Assembly (NCBI GenBank): GCA_002724925.1
Contig: PBQA01000006.1
Location: 62,001 to 126,000 of the forward strand
Direction of reading: 5' to 3'
From: Oceanospirillaceae bacterium
GTDB lineage: Bacteria; Pseudomonadota; Gammaproteobacteria; Pseudomonadales; Oceanobacteraceae
Length of the DNA stretch: 64,000 nucleotides
Shown here piece by piece: positions 51,667 through 60,638 of the stretch (its first letter is position 1; every line of letters begins with the position of its first letter). Below the pieces are notes generated by a model that saw nothing but the letters and a program-made list of their open reading frames with translations, ran no database searches and had not been told where the DNA came from. The translations under genes and the position numbers were made by a program.

Positions 51667-52102
51667 AGTCATCGTGGCAGCCTTTACAGGTGCGGGCAGT
51701 GGCTACGAAGGCTGACTTTATTGCTTTCATATCGTCGCCTTTTGCGGCGACCGCTAAGGCGGCTGCTTTTTCGCTGAAGGCATCACCAGCTGCGGTGAAG
51801 TCTTCCCATTCGTCTTCAATCACAGGTAAGGCTGATGTGGCACTGGCGTAGGTGCCTGGGCGGAAACCTTCCCATGGCATCTGACTTAATGCCGCAAGCA
51901 GATCTGCGCGGCGCGCGAAGTCTTCGCTGTCGAATTCAGCTTTACCTTTGACCATGTCACCCATAGCACCGAAATGCCATTTAACGGCTTTAAAAATACC
52001 CTTTCGGTATTCCACAGCCTCAAAAGGTTTAATGTCGGCGGCAGCGTAGCCGGCGACACCCGCAAGTACCAGGGTCGCGGCAACTTTAAAAAGTGGCTTC
52101 AT
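51656..52102 (-). CDS. Cytochrome c' / c556-type periplasmic cytochrome
   Basis: A 148-residue exported protein. The signal peptide ends near residue 22 (GYAAA). The mature four-helix bundle contains KAVKWHFGAMGDMVKG, whose Met may be the distal ligand, and the C-terminal heme site CKGCH (CxxCH) near residue 141, followed by DDFKD. This is the class II cytochrome c layout. It is the likely electron partner of the convergent cytochrome b gene. GGAG precedes the ATG at 52100-52102. The frame is open to 52174, but the added N-terminus is basic and unrelated. Confidence 0.92.
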   Translation of the reverse strand: MKPLFKVAATLVLAGVAGYAAADIKPFEAVEYRKGIFKAVKWHFGAMGDMVKGKAEFDSEDFARRADLLAALSQMPWEGFRPGTYASATSALPVIEDEWEDFTAAGDAFSEKAAALAVAAKGDDMKAIKSAFVATARTCKGCHDDFKD

Positions 52103-52232
52103 CAGAGTTCTCCATCTCGGTAGTCGGTTGTTAGAACTCAGTGTATATGAACCATCCTGCGACGGACTGAGCACTTACTTTCCTTTACCCATGCCCCGGC
52201 AGAGTGAGACTCTCTGACGCTTCATGACGTTC

Positions 52233-52748
52233 TCAGAGCTCGCGCTTAGCCTGCGTCATGTCGCTCCAGTGGGTGATCGCTTCTTTAGCGACTGCCTGAT
52301 TAAAGTCAGCACCGACGGCTTCACAGATTTCAGGTGTCAGAGCGCGCTTACCTTTGCGCACACCGGCCATTTTTACCAGTGCATGGCCACACAGCTTTCC
52401 TTTCACCATCAGGCGATGTTCGAAATAAATATACTTTTCGTCCCAGGTCAGGAGTTTGCTATGAATCTCATAGCTACTGAACAGGTTCAGCTCACGGATA
52501 AAAGTGATTTCCAGTGACGCCACGACCAGATTGATTCGCTTCTCGAAGAGATGCTTAAACCAACCGTTGTCACGAAAGAGCGTCCAGCGTGCGCCTTCCA
52601 GAACGTTCAGGTATTTGGCGTTATTCATATGAAGGTTGTAGTCGATCTGGTGTGGCCAGACGCGCTGGCGGACGACTGAGGTTCCCTGCGCAGGAATGAT
52701 TGCAGGCTCATTGCGTTTGATAATCGACTTGATGATCTGACCGAGCAT
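52233..52748 (-). CDS. Hotdog-fold acyl-CoA thioesterase (THEM6-like)
   Basis: A 171-residue single hotdog-domain protein. The N-terminal helix is followed by strand VRQRVWPHQIDYNLHMNNAKYL. The Asp-Tyr-Asn-His-Met-Asn-Asn segment near residue 35 matches the 4HBT active-site pattern. Later FIRELNLFSSYEIHSKLL and FEHRLMVKGKLCGHAL are typical strands. It is predicted to hydrolyse acyl-CoA; chain preference unknown. No nearby fatty-acid genes, so the pathway is not evident. Confidence 0.82.
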   Translation of the reverse strand: MLGQIIKSIIKRNEPAIIPAQGTSVVRQRVWPHQIDYNLHMNNAKYLNVLEGARWTLFRDNGWFKHLFEKRINLVVASLEITFIRELNLFSSYEIHSKLLTWDEKYIYFEHRLMVKGKLCGHALVKMAGVRKGKRALTPEICEAVGADFNQAVAKEAITHWSDMTQAKREL

Positions 52749-52881
52749 GGAGATACAGCCTCATGAGTGATTCGTGAAAAGCAGGCATATTACACCAGAC
52801 GAGCGCCGGTGCATTGGCAAGGATGACGCTTATTTTCTTGAGTTCGGCCTGCCAGCTGGCAGGCCATCTGAAGGGCCGGGT

Positions 52882-53751
52882 TTATCTGGCGGAAGCCAGA
52901 GGGCGGTTCCGTACCCACAAGGTAAACAGCGTCGCGGTGACGAACATCAGCAGGCTATATACTGATGGCGCGACCGCCATCTCCGGGCTGGCAAGAATAC
53001 CGGTGACGACCATCAGGGCCAGAGTACCGTTCTGCAGGCCGACTTCAAGACAGATGGTCCGTGCCTGATCTTCGTGGTGAAGCAGGGCATTGCCCAGCAG
53101 GTAGCCAAGCCCCATAGTCACCAGGTTCAGTAACAGGGCTGCAGGGCCAGATGTAATGACGAAGTCGATAAGCTGAGGCCCCAGGTTGATGCAGATAGAG
53201 ACGATGACCAGAGCCAGTACTGCGACTGAAAAACGGGACACCCAAGGCTCCATTTTAACGGCGAAATTGTTTGCAAAGCGGCGTATAAGCATACCAATAA
53301 TGACAGGAATCACTGTCACCACCATGAGTGTAATCCAGGTCTTTGCCAGTGGCAGCTCAAATGCCTGGTCGGCATCGCCGTACTGGTGAATCGCCCAGGC
53401 GCCAAGAATCGGGATAGTAAAAGGAGTGATGAAACCGATGACCGCCGTCAGTGACACGGATAAGCCGACGTCACCACGTGCCAGAAGCGTATAGAGGTTT
53501 GATGTCGTGCCACCAGGGCAAAGTGCGAGAATAAACAGACCAATTGCCAGGGGGCCGGTGAGCCCGGTCAGTTCGATAATGCCGATGGCAATCAGAGGCA
53601 ATATGAGCATCTGACAGATGGCGCCGATTAAAAAGGCTTTGGGTTGTGCGATGACGCGCCCAAAGTCAGCCGGGGTAAGGCCCATGCCAACACCTGCCAT
53701 GATCAGGATCAGGGATATAGGAAGAGCAACCTGGGTAAGAATCTCGAACAT
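52882..53751 (-). CDS. Bile acid:sodium symporter (BASS) family transporter
   Basis: A 289-residue inner-membrane protein with nine to ten helices in two inverted repeats. A LALCPGGTTSNLYTLLARGDVGLS segment near residue 76 and a crossover-helix ECGLQNGTLA-like EVGLQNGTLALM near 240 are the Na+-binding signatures of the SBF/BASS family. Homologues carry bile acids, pyruvate, pantoate or other organic anions with Na+. The solute here is unknown. A small membrane gene lies divergent. Confidence 0.88.
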   Translation of the reverse strand: MFEILTQVALPISLILIMAGVGMGLTPADFGRVIAQPKAFLIGAICQMLILPLIAIGIIELTGLTGPLAIGLFILALCPGGTTSNLYTLLARGDVGLSVSLTAVIGFITPFTIPILGAWAIHQYGDADQAFELPLAKTWITLMVVTVIPVIIGMLIRRFANNFAVKMEPWVSRFSVAVLALVIVSICINLGPQLIDFVITSGPAALLLNLVTMGLGYLLGNALLHHEDQARTICLEVGLQNGTLALMVVTGILASPEMAVAPSVYSLLMFVTATLFTLWVRNRPLASAR

Positions 53752-53880
53752 GGGAGTTCCTGAATAAGTTGTTATTTAGCGACGAACGCTAACTCAGCGG
53801 CAAGGCCATGGCAAGGTGGAATGACTCTTGCGATGAGAGTCGGTACCATGCGGTTTCGCTTACGATAACAGGGTTTTAAG

Positions 53881-54150
53881 ATGGATCTGACAGCTTTCGC
53901 AGTATCATTTCTCGGCTTTGCCATTATGTATGCAGGTATCATTATGGCCCGGCAGGTAGACAGCAAAGGGTCGGCGTCGGTATTTCGTATCGGGGGCATA
54001 TTTATTGGTTTCATGATGGTGCCAATGCTCCATACGGCACTGGGCTCTCCGGTGACGTCCGCAGAGGTCTCAGGTAAATATCTGTTGGGGATGGTCATCG
54101 CTGGTTTTATCGTCGATTTTTTCTTTGTAAAGCGCCGCAGCCAGGGGTAA
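53881..54150 (+). CDS. Small three-helix membrane protein, unknown
   Basis: An 89-residue protein of unknown function with three hydrophobic helices, about residues 5-22, 37-55 and 68-80, and a basic tail KRRSQG. AGGG precedes the ATG. No family is recognised. Divergent from the BASS transporter across 129 bases, so a functional link is possible but not shown. Confidence 0.65.
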   Translation: MDLTAFAVSFLGFAIMYAGIIMARQVDSKGSASVFRIGGIFIGFMMVPMLHTALGSPVTSAEVSGKYLLGMVIAGFIVDFFFVKRRSQG

Positions 54151-54252
54151 GTCAAAGATCAAACCTAGCTCTTTACCTGTTCCAGGCTTGACCTGTTGGG
54201 CGTTCCGCGCCATTGTTTTGTCCATTTCACGTATCAGATTTTAATAAAAACA

Positions 54253-54984
54253 ATGAAAATACAGTATGCAATTGGCGCGCTTATCGGCGCGGCAGCGTTT
54301 TGCTCATTGAATGCATCGGCAAGCCAGTACCTGGGCGTCGGTGCAGAATACGGTGTGCTCAAAGAGCAGTATTCCGGTGCCGAATATCCCATCCTGAACT
54401 TTGAAACCCGCTTCGGTATGGATTTCAGTGATCGCTTCTCGGTTGAAGTTGAAGGCGCCGTTCTGGGTAAAGACGATCGAGAGTTTGAAGGTGGCTGTCT
54501 TGACCCGGGGGCGGTTGAGCGAATCAATGATGACTTTTCCGTTGGCTGCGCTTACCTCGACAGTGTCAGTCGCCAGGCGGTGACCGTAAATTTTGTATTG
54601 TCTCAACCTTTTGCGAACTTTGATCTGTTTACCTGTCTGGGTGTTGGTGCTGTTCGTACCAGTTATACTTTTACAGTCGATAGCGTCGGTGTCAGTTCGA
54701 CGGAAGCGTTTCAGGAATACTCTGCTGCGGACGTTCAAAGGGCTGAGGATCAGATTAACTTTGGGTTAAGTCTAATTGGAGCTGATCCGATCGATTTACA
54801 GCTGCCGGATGATATTTCGGAAACTTCCATTGATCTGCTTTACTCATTAGAAGGCGGTATTCTGATTGATGACACACACCGATTGTCGGTTACCTGGAAC
54901 CCTGAGTACGGCAGCGAAGAGGTCGGTAAGTACAAGTACGTTGGCTTTTCGTATTCCTGGCTGTTCCGCTTCGACGATTTTTAA
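54253..54984 (+). CDS. Outer-membrane beta-barrel protein, OmpA-like fold, unknown
   Basis: A 243-residue exported protein. The signal peptide (about 1-22) ends in NASAS, followed by YLGVGAEYGVL. Alternating strands and the terminal aromatic pair YSWLFRFDDF, with Phe as the last residue, suggest an eight-stranded barrel. Two Cys in the middle (GGCLDPG and VGCAYL) could form an extracellular-loop disulfide. No family recognised. The ATG at 54253 follows an A-rich leader without a clear Shine-Dalgarno. A terminator at 55005 ends it. Confidence 0.7.
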   Translation: MKIQYAIGALIGAAAFCSLNASASQYLGVGAEYGVLKEQYSGAEYPILNFETRFGMDFSDRFSVEVEGAVLGKDDREFEGGCLDPGAVERINDDFSVGCAYLDSVSRQAVTVNFVLSQPFANFDLFTCLGVGAVRTSYTFTVDSVGVSSTEAFQEYSAADVQRAEDQINFGLSLIGADPIDLQLPDDISETSIDLLYSLEGGILIDDTHRLSVTWNPEYGSEEVGKYKYVGFSYSWLFRFDDF

Positions 54985-55004
54985 CGCGGCAAAACGGATT
55001 CATT

Positions 55005-55039
55005 AAAAACACTCTGACATGCGAGTGTCAGAGTGTTTT
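55005..55039. terminator. Bidirectional terminator between OMP gene and argA
   Basis: AAAACACTCTGACA pairs with TGTCAGAGTGTTTT around a 6-base loop, with A and T runs on the outer sides of both arms. The right arm overlaps the last four codons of argA (its stop is at 55028-55030). Confidence 0.92.
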
Positions 55040-56329
55040 AAAAAAGACCTTCGAATTCCGCTGGAAGTTATATAATTTCTGTTTTTCCTGCGGCAATTCA
55101 GTGACCTGCCCTGCTTTAAAGCCGTGCTCAATAAACCAGTGTGCTGTACGCGTCGTCAGTACAAAAAGGCGGTTGTAATGACGTCTTTTCGCTTCCTGCT
55201 CAATTTGCTCAAGCAGTCTTTGGCCGCGGTTACTGCCGCGATAATCTCCGTGGACAGCGACGCAGGCCAGCTCGGCTTCGTCGTCTGAGTACGGATAAAG
55301 TGCCGCGCAAGCGGTAATAAGGCCATCTCGCTCGATAACATAAAAACGATGAATTTCGGTTTCCAGTAATTCGCGCGAACGCCGCACAAGAATGCCGTCG
55401 TCTTCTAAGGGTTTCAGCAGATCAAGAATTCCCGCTACGTCGTCGATGTTAGCGGCGCGTAGCTGGTCATACGCATCCTGACTGATCAGGGTGCCGCTGC
55501 CTTCGCGGGTAAACAGCTCTTGTAGCAGGGCGCCATCAGTCTGGTAGCTCAACATATGGACCCGTGGCACGCCCTGACGTACACACCGCAGTGCCATATC
55601 GGCTTGCCAGCGCGGGCTGCCAGATAATGAGCCAAGTAAATCTTCCAGCTCGCGGCAGGTCAGGTCTTCCAGTGCTGTGCCATCTTCGTCGGTTAAGCCG
55701 TCGTTTTCACCAAAGGCGATCAGTTTATCGGCGCGCAAGGCAACGGCGGCATGGCGCGCAACATCCTCAACGCTCAGGTTAAACATCTCACCAGAAGGGG
55801 AGTAACCCGAGCAGGACAAGAGCACGACATTCTGTTGATCCAACAGGTTGCTGACGGCCTGATCTTCAATACGACGAACTTCACCCGTGTGTTGATAATC
55901 GACACCATGGATGACACCAAGAGGCTTCGCCGTGACGAAATTACCGCTGACCACACGGATGCGGGCGCCGTGCATTGGCGATCCCGGAATACCGATTGAT
56001 AGCCGGGATTCAATATCGGCTTTCACCATGCCAACCGCCGCTTTGACCGCGCGCAATGCCTCACCGTCGGTGATGCGCAGGTCATTGTGGAACTGGCTGG
56101 TAATATCCAGACGCTCCAGAACCGCATCGATCTGTGGTCGCGCACCGTGTACCAAAACGAGTCGCACACCCAGGCTGTTCAGCAGAGCAATGTCCTGAAC
56201 CAGAGTGTCGAAATTCGGGTGCAGCAAGGCATCGCCATCAAACATGATGACGAAGGTCTTGCCTCTGTGCGCATTGATGTACGGTGAGGACTGGCGAAAC
56301 CACTGTACGTATTCGGTGTTGTCGGTCAA
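55028..56329 (-). CDS. argA: N-acetylglutamate synthase ArgA
   Basis: A 433-residue enzyme starting arginine synthesis by acetylating glutamate. The amino-acid-kinase-like domain (about 1-285) includes SPYINAHRGKTFVIMFDGDAL and LVHGARPQID, with feedback inhibition by arginine expected. The GNAT acetyltransferase domain (about 290-433) has CVAVHGDYRGSNRGQRLLEQ as its acetyl-CoA loop. The start is a TTG at 56327-56329, supported by AGGAAG eight bases upstream and family N-terminal length. argE lies upstream on the same strand, separated by 194 bases that hold repeat copy C. Confidence 0.94.
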   Translation of the reverse strand: MTDNTEYVQWFRQSSPYINAHRGKTFVIMFDGDALLHPNFDTLVQDIALLNSLGVRLVLVHGARPQIDAVLERLDITSQFHNDLRITDGEALRAVKAAVGMVKADIESRLSIGIPGSPMHGARIRVVSGNFVTAKPLGVIHGVDYQHTGEVRRIEDQAVSNLLDQQNVVLLSCSGYSPSGEMFNLSVEDVARHAAVALRADKLIAFGENDGLTDEDGTALEDLTCRELEDLLGSLSGSPRWQADMALRCVRQGVPRVHMLSYQTDGALLQELFTREGSGTLISQDAYDQLRAANIDDVAGILDLLKPLEDDGILVRRSRELLETEIHRFYVIERDGLITACAALYPYSDDEAELACVAVHGDYRGSNRGQRLLEQIEQEAKRRHYNRLFVLTTRTAHWFIEHGFKAGQVTELPQEKQKLYNFQRNSKVFFKTL

Positions 56330-56408
56330 AACGGAACTTCCTGATTAATCCCGGCGGAAATTGGATCTGATAAGTCGCGGGAGCAGCAAGCATCAATTTC
56401 CACAGTGC

Positions 56409-56509
56409 CGTGATGTGGAAGAGTTGAGGCGGGCGTCTGCGCCATGGATGGCGCGGCCGAGCCTGCAGGGATGCATTCACGGCGTCCCGACGAGTTATTC
56501 CATATCACG
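56409..56509 (-). repeat. Dispersed two-hairpin intergenic repeat, copy C, with imperfect outer arms
   Basis: On the minus strand the core shows TGCA-TCCC-TGCA (56464-56475) then a stem of the CTGCGCCA/TGGCGCGG type around a TCCA loop (56437-56456). Outer arms starting CGTGAT at 56409 and matching ATCACG at 56504-56509 can pair imperfectly over about 25 bases (CGTGATGTGGAA against CGTGATATGGAA in reverse complement). It lies between argE and argA and, being in a likely shared transcript, may form an RNA hairpin there. Confidence 0.72.
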
Positions 56510-56523
56510 CTTATTCGTCTGAT

Positions 56524-57684
56524 TTAATCATGAGCAGAGGTCAGACAAAAGCGCTCAATCAGATTGCGCAGAATATTCACGCATGGCTCTATCTGGTCCA
56601 GTGCCATAAATTCATCGACCTGGTGTGCCTGATCAATACTACCGGGGCCCAATACTACGGTTTCCATCCCCAGGTTCTGCAGAAACGGCGCCTCAGTGGC
56701 GTAGTTGACGGCGACACTAGTGTACCCGGTGAGACGCTCAGCTTCTTTGATCAGTGCGCTATTTTCGCTTTCGGCAAAGGGCTCAACACCTGAAAATAAC
56801 TGTTCAAAGGACATTTCCACATTGTTCTGAGCGGCAATTGGGTTCATACGTCGGCGAATTTCTTCGCGTAAATCATCATTACTCATACCGGGCAGTGCAC
56901 GTAAATCGAAGGCCAGTTCACAGCTTCCACAAATGCGGTTGGGGTTATCACCGCCGTGAATACAGCCAAGGTTCAGGGTCGGTGTCTGCACTGCAAAATG
57001 CGCATCGCGATAATTTTCAGCCAGCTCTGCACGGAGACTTTTCAGCTCACCCATGACCTCATGCACGGCATCCATTGCATTGATGCCCAGTGCTGGGTTG
57101 GACGAATGCCCGGCCCGACCTGTTACGCGGATGCTGTCCATGATGATGCCCTTGTGCATGCGCACAGGACGCAGACTGGAAGGCTCACCGATAACCGCAT
57201 AACGACCGCCGGGGCCAGTGCTTTGGCTGAGTGCACGGGCGCCACTCATCGAACACTCTTCATCTGCCGTCGCCAGGATCATCAAGGGCTGGTGGAATGT
57301 TTTGTCGCGAACCTGTTCTAATGCTTCCAGTGCCAGGGCAAAGAAGCCCTTCATGTCGCAGGTACCCAGTCCGTAGAGTTTGCCGTCGCGTTCTGTCAGA
57401 GTGAACGGGTCGGAAGTCCACTTTTCAGGATTGCAGGGTACGGTGTCGGTGTGACCACTGAGTACGAGGCCGCCCGGCCCGCGGCCGTAGGTCGCCAGCA
57501 GGTTGAATTTCCCCGGATGGCCCGCAATCGGCATAATAGAAACCTCGAAGCCGAGATCCCGGCACCAGCCTGCCAGCAGGTTGATTACACCTTCGTTACT
57601 TTGATCGTATTCGGGTAATACAGAGCTGATACTGTTCTCAGCGATAAGAGCCGAGAGCTTTTCGAGCGTGGAGGGCAGCGGCAT
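56524..57684 (-). CDS. argE: Acetylornithine deacetylase ArgE
   Basis: A 386-residue M20 metallohydrolase removing the acetyl group from N-acetylornithine. Metal ligands are expected in VLSGHTDTVPC (His, Asp near residue 80-85), then TADEECSMSGA (Glu-Glu near 135) and a late EAPFLQNLGMETVVLGPGS. The core YGLGTCDMKGFFA is typical. The ATG at 57682-57684 follows AAGG and matches family length. The longer frame to 57855 is rejected. argE and argA together cover two steps of arginine synthesis. No ArgR box is obvious upstream in the 61 bases before the CYTH gene. Confidence 0.93.
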   Translation of the reverse strand: MPLPSTLEKLSALIAENSISSVLPEYDQSNEGVINLLAGWCRDLGFEVSIMPIAGHPGKFNLLATYGRGPGGLVLSGHTDTVPCNPEKWTSDPFTLTERDGKLYGLGTCDMKGFFALALEALEQVRDKTFHQPLMILATADEECSMSGARALSQSTGPGGRYAVIGEPSSLRPVRMHKGIIMDSIRVTGRAGHSSNPALGINAMDAVHEVMGELKSLRAELAENYRDAHFAVQTPTLNLGCIHGGDNPNRICGSCELAFDLRALPGMSNDDLREEIRRRMNPIAAQNNVEMSFEQLFSGVEPFAESENSALIKEAERLTGYTSVAVNYATEAPFLQNLGMETVVLGPGSIDQAHQVDEFMALDQIEPCVNILRNLIERFCLTSAHD

Positions 57685-57745
57685 GATGGCCTTATCCTTG
57701 ATGATCTTAAACTGCAAAAATACAGCGACGTAAAACAATAGCGCG

Positions 57746-58762
57746 ATGGCAAAAGAAATTGAACTGAAACTCAGGCTCCTGCCTGAACATATCCCTGCGC
57801 TGGTCAGTTGGCTTGATAACAAAGCGACAGCAACGGGCCAGAAAACGCTGAACAACGATTATTTTGATACGCCTGAGCTGGCGCTGTCCGCCGCGCATTC
57901 CGCATTAAGAATACGCTCGACGAACTCGGGATTTGAACAGACTTTCAAGGCCCGCAGCCAGTCCAGCAGTGGCGTACAGGTGCGTCATGAATGGAACTGG
58001 CCACTCGCTGAGAGAGCGCTTGATTCATCACGACTGGCGTTGTCGGAAGTTCAGGTCTGCTGGCCTGACTCCGCATCAACCGATGAACTTCAGACCGTAT
58101 TCAGCACCGACTTTGAACGTCGTAGCTGGCTGTATACCGCTGCGGAAGGCTCGGAGATTGAAGTGGTTATCGATCAGGGCAGCATTCTTGCCAACGGTCA
58201 GTCTGAACCGCTGTGTGAGTTGGAGCTTGAATTAGTTTCCGGCGATGACACTGCAATGTGGCCGCTGGCGGAAGTGCTGCACTCGGTATCGCCTTTGTGG
58301 CTGAGTGACATTTCCAAAGCAGAGCGTGGATACCGCCTCGCCGGGGTGGCATCAGAATCGTTCCATAATACCGAAGTTGATGCCCGGGGAGCTGGCCTGG
58401 CCGAGCAGGCGTTTGATCTGCAGCGGGCGCTTGAATATTACTTGTGGGGCGAGGGTGATCTGGCGACCATCTGGCAGCTGGGGTTCCCACTCTCGGTACT
58501 TTCCGGTGTCAGTGACGCGCTAACACTTTTGCTTGAGCAGACACTGACTGAGGCGCCTGCTGATCTTGTCCACGATAAAACAGCTGCACGGGCGCTGACA
58601 GAGGCGGTTCAGCAAGTAGCCCGACTGTGCTCTGATTCGCAACCTGTTAATGAAAGCGTGCGTGACCTCTGGCTTGAGGCTCGCAGCCGGGGGGGGGATG
58701 TGATTGAATGCAGTGATACATCATCGTTATCAACTTCACTGAAGCAGCTATTCAAGGATTAA
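57746..58762 (+). CDS. CYTH-domain protein (inorganic triphosphatase-like)
   Basis: A 338-residue protein starting AKEIELKLRL, the CYTH EIELK signature, with later KARSQSSSGVQVRHEWN and a Glu-rich strand SEIEVVIDQG and PLCELELELVSGD for metal and triphosphate binding. E. coli YgiF (433 residues) pairs this domain with a CHAD domain. Here the C-terminal third (about 205-338) may be a shortened helical remnant of CHAD. It probably hydrolyses triphosphate. No Shine-Dalgarno is seen. The gene is followed three bases later by the GspE-like ATPase, so it is likely coupled. Confidence 0.86.
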   Translation: MAKEIELKLRLLPEHIPALVSWLDNKATATGQKTLNNDYFDTPELALSAAHSALRIRSTNSGFEQTFKARSQSSSGVQVRHEWNWPLAERALDSSRLALSEVQVCWPDSASTDELQTVFSTDFERRSWLYTAAEGSEIEVVIDQGSILANGQSEPLCELELELVSGDDTAMWPLAEVLHSVSPLWLSDISKAERGYRLAGVASESFHNTEVDARGAGLAEQAFDLQRALEYYLWGEGDLATIWQLGFPLSVLSGVSDALTLLLEQTLTEAPADLVHDKTAARALTEAVQQVARLCSDSQPVNESVRDLWLEARSRGGDVIECSDTSSLSTSLKQLFKD

Positions 58763-58765
58763 TGC

Positions 58766-60541
58766 ATGCAGGCGACGCCAGACCGGGTAATCAATCTGTC
58801 GACACTGGTGAGTGATCTACACCGCGATGGCTTGCTGACAGACGAAGATCATCAGCTGGCATTGACGATTCGCCGGGGCACGGATGAAGCTGCTTTGCAT
58901 CCTTTGACCCTGATCGCCCGCCAGCGCTACAAAGATGCACGCAGCGATGGCAAGGTGCTCAGCGAGCACGCTCTGACCGAGTGGCTGGCTGAACGTGAGT
59001 CGATGGATGTTATTAACATTGACCCGCTGGAGATCAATGTCTCGGCTGTGACTGAAGTGATGTCTTACGCCTTCTCAGAGCGTCATAAAATCCTTGCAGT
59101 GAAGGTCGGCACCGATGACGTCGTCGTGGCCTGCACCGATCCGGATTCATCCAGTTGGGTGGGTGATCTGGAGCATGTCACCCGGCGTAATGTGAAACGG
59201 GTGTTAGCTTCGCCTTCTGATATCAGTCGTTATCGGGTTGAGTTTTATCAGTTGGCAAATTCCGTCTCGAAAGCACGCAAAGATCATTCTGGCATCAGTT
59301 CGGTGCAGAACCTTGAGTCGATGCTGGAGTTGGGCAAAGCCAAGGCCCCCGACGCCAACGATGAGCACATCGTCAATATTGTCGATTGGTTATTGCAATA
59401 CGCGTTTGACCAGCGTGCCAGTGATATTCACCTCGAACCACGTCGTGAGACCACGCATGTGCGTTTCCGTATTGATGGTGTTCTGCACAATGTCTACGAG
59501 TTGCCCGCAGCGGTAGGTATGGCCGTTATTGCACGGGTTAAATCACTGGGGCGCATGAACATCGCGGAAAAGCGCAAGCCTCAGGACAGCCGTCTGAAGA
59601 CTAAAACACCTGAAGGTGATGAGGTTGAACTTCGCCTGTCGACGCTGCCAACCGCTTTCGGTGAAAAAATGGTGATGCGTGTCTTTGACCCTCAGGTACT
59701 GATGCGCAGTTTCTCTGAAATGGGGTTTGGCCGCGAAGACCGTCGTCGCTGGTCAGAAATGACTGATAACAATCACGGCATTATCTTCGTAACTGGGCCT
59801 ACGGGGTCAGGTAAAACGACGACCCTGTATTCCACACTGCGTCAGCTCGCCACCAGTGAAGTGAACGTATCTACTATCGAAGACCCGATTGAAATGGTTG
59901 AGCCTGCGTTTAACCAGATGCAGGTCAACCCAACGATTGACCTGACCTTTGCGTCAGGGGTTCGCGCTCTGCTGCGTCAGGACCCGGACATTATTATGGT
60001 GGGTGAGGTGCGCGACCTTGAGACGGCCGAGATCGCCGTACAGGCTGCGCTTACCGGACACCTTGTTCTGTCGACACTTCACACCAATGATGCGCCTTCG
60101 GCCTTTACTCGCTTACAGGAACTGGGACTGCCTGCTTACCTGATTCGCTCCAGTGTGATCGGTGTTATGGCCCAGCGCCTGGTGCGTACTTTGTGCCCAC
60201 ACTGCAAAGAAAAACAGCCTGTCGACGAGAAGGTCTGGAAGCAGCTGACCGCACCATGGCTCATGAAAACGCCAGAACACATCTATACTGCAAAAGGATG
60301 TCTGGAATGTCGTGGGACAGGTTACCTCGGGCGAATGGGGATATACGAAGTGATGCCTCTTTCAGAGTCTCTCGAGCCCCATATTAATGAATCAACGGAT
60401 TACCAGAAGCTGCGTCAGGCAGCGATGAAGGAAGGGATGCACAGCCTGCGCCTGAGTGGTGCTCATAAAGTCGCCGCAGGCATGACAACGATTGCAGAGG
60501 TCATGCGGGTCGCCCCAGCGAGCAGAGCGTTGTCTCAGTAG
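58766..60541 (+). CDS. GspE/PilB-family secretion ATPase
   Basis: A 591-residue hexameric ATPase that drives type II secretion or type IV pilus-like assembly. N-terminal MshEN-like domain (about 1-190) is followed by an N-subdomain with VNIVDWLLQYAFDQRASDIH. Walker A, GPTGSGKTTT, begins near residue 344, the Asp box is in PDIIMVGEVRDLETAE near 404 and the His box in LSTLHTND near 433. A zinc tetracysteine module has CPHC and CLEC pairs near 476 and 511. No other pilus or gsp genes flank it, so its system is unplaced. It starts three bases after the CYTH gene, with AAGG. Confidence 0.92.
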   Translation: MQATPDRVINLSTLVSDLHRDGLLTDEDHQLALTIRRGTDEAALHPLTLIARQRYKDARSDGKVLSEHALTEWLAERESMDVINIDPLEINVSAVTEVMSYAFSERHKILAVKVGTDDVVVACTDPDSSSWVGDLEHVTRRNVKRVLASPSDISRYRVEFYQLANSVSKARKDHSGISSVQNLESMLELGKAKAPDANDEHIVNIVDWLLQYAFDQRASDIHLEPRRETTHVRFRIDGVLHNVYELPAAVGMAVIARVKSLGRMNIAEKRKPQDSRLKTKTPEGDEVELRLSTLPTAFGEKMVMRVFDPQVLMRSFSEMGFGREDRRRWSEMTDNNHGIIFVTGPTGSGKTTTLYSTLRQLATSEVNVSTIEDPIEMVEPAFNQMQVNPTIDLTFASGVRALLRQDPDIIMVGEVRDLETAEIAVQAALTGHLVLSTLHTNDAPSAFTRLQELGLPAYLIRSSVIGVMAQRLVRTLCPHCKEKQPVDEKVWKQLTAPWLMKTPEHIYTAKGCLECRGTGYLGRMGIYEVMPLSESLEPHINESTDYQKLRQAAMKEGMHSLRLSGAHKVAAGMTTIAEVMRVAPASRALSQ

Positions 60542-60638
60542 TTGAGAGCCGTAAAGGCAGTAAAATAGTCGCATTGAATAATCCGGCCTGAGCGTCCAGA
60601 ATGCTGGCCTGAAATTAACGAGAATATGGCAGTTATTT

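Noticed and set aside
56401-56420. TTCCACA...TGTGGAA hairpin beside repeat copy C as a terminator
   Set aside because: The 7-base stem is real but lacks a T run on the minus strand and competes with pairing of the outer arms of copy C.
57685-57745. ArgR operator between argE and the CYTH gene
   Set aside because: No pair of TGAAT-like half-sites with suitable spacing could be read in the 61-base gap.
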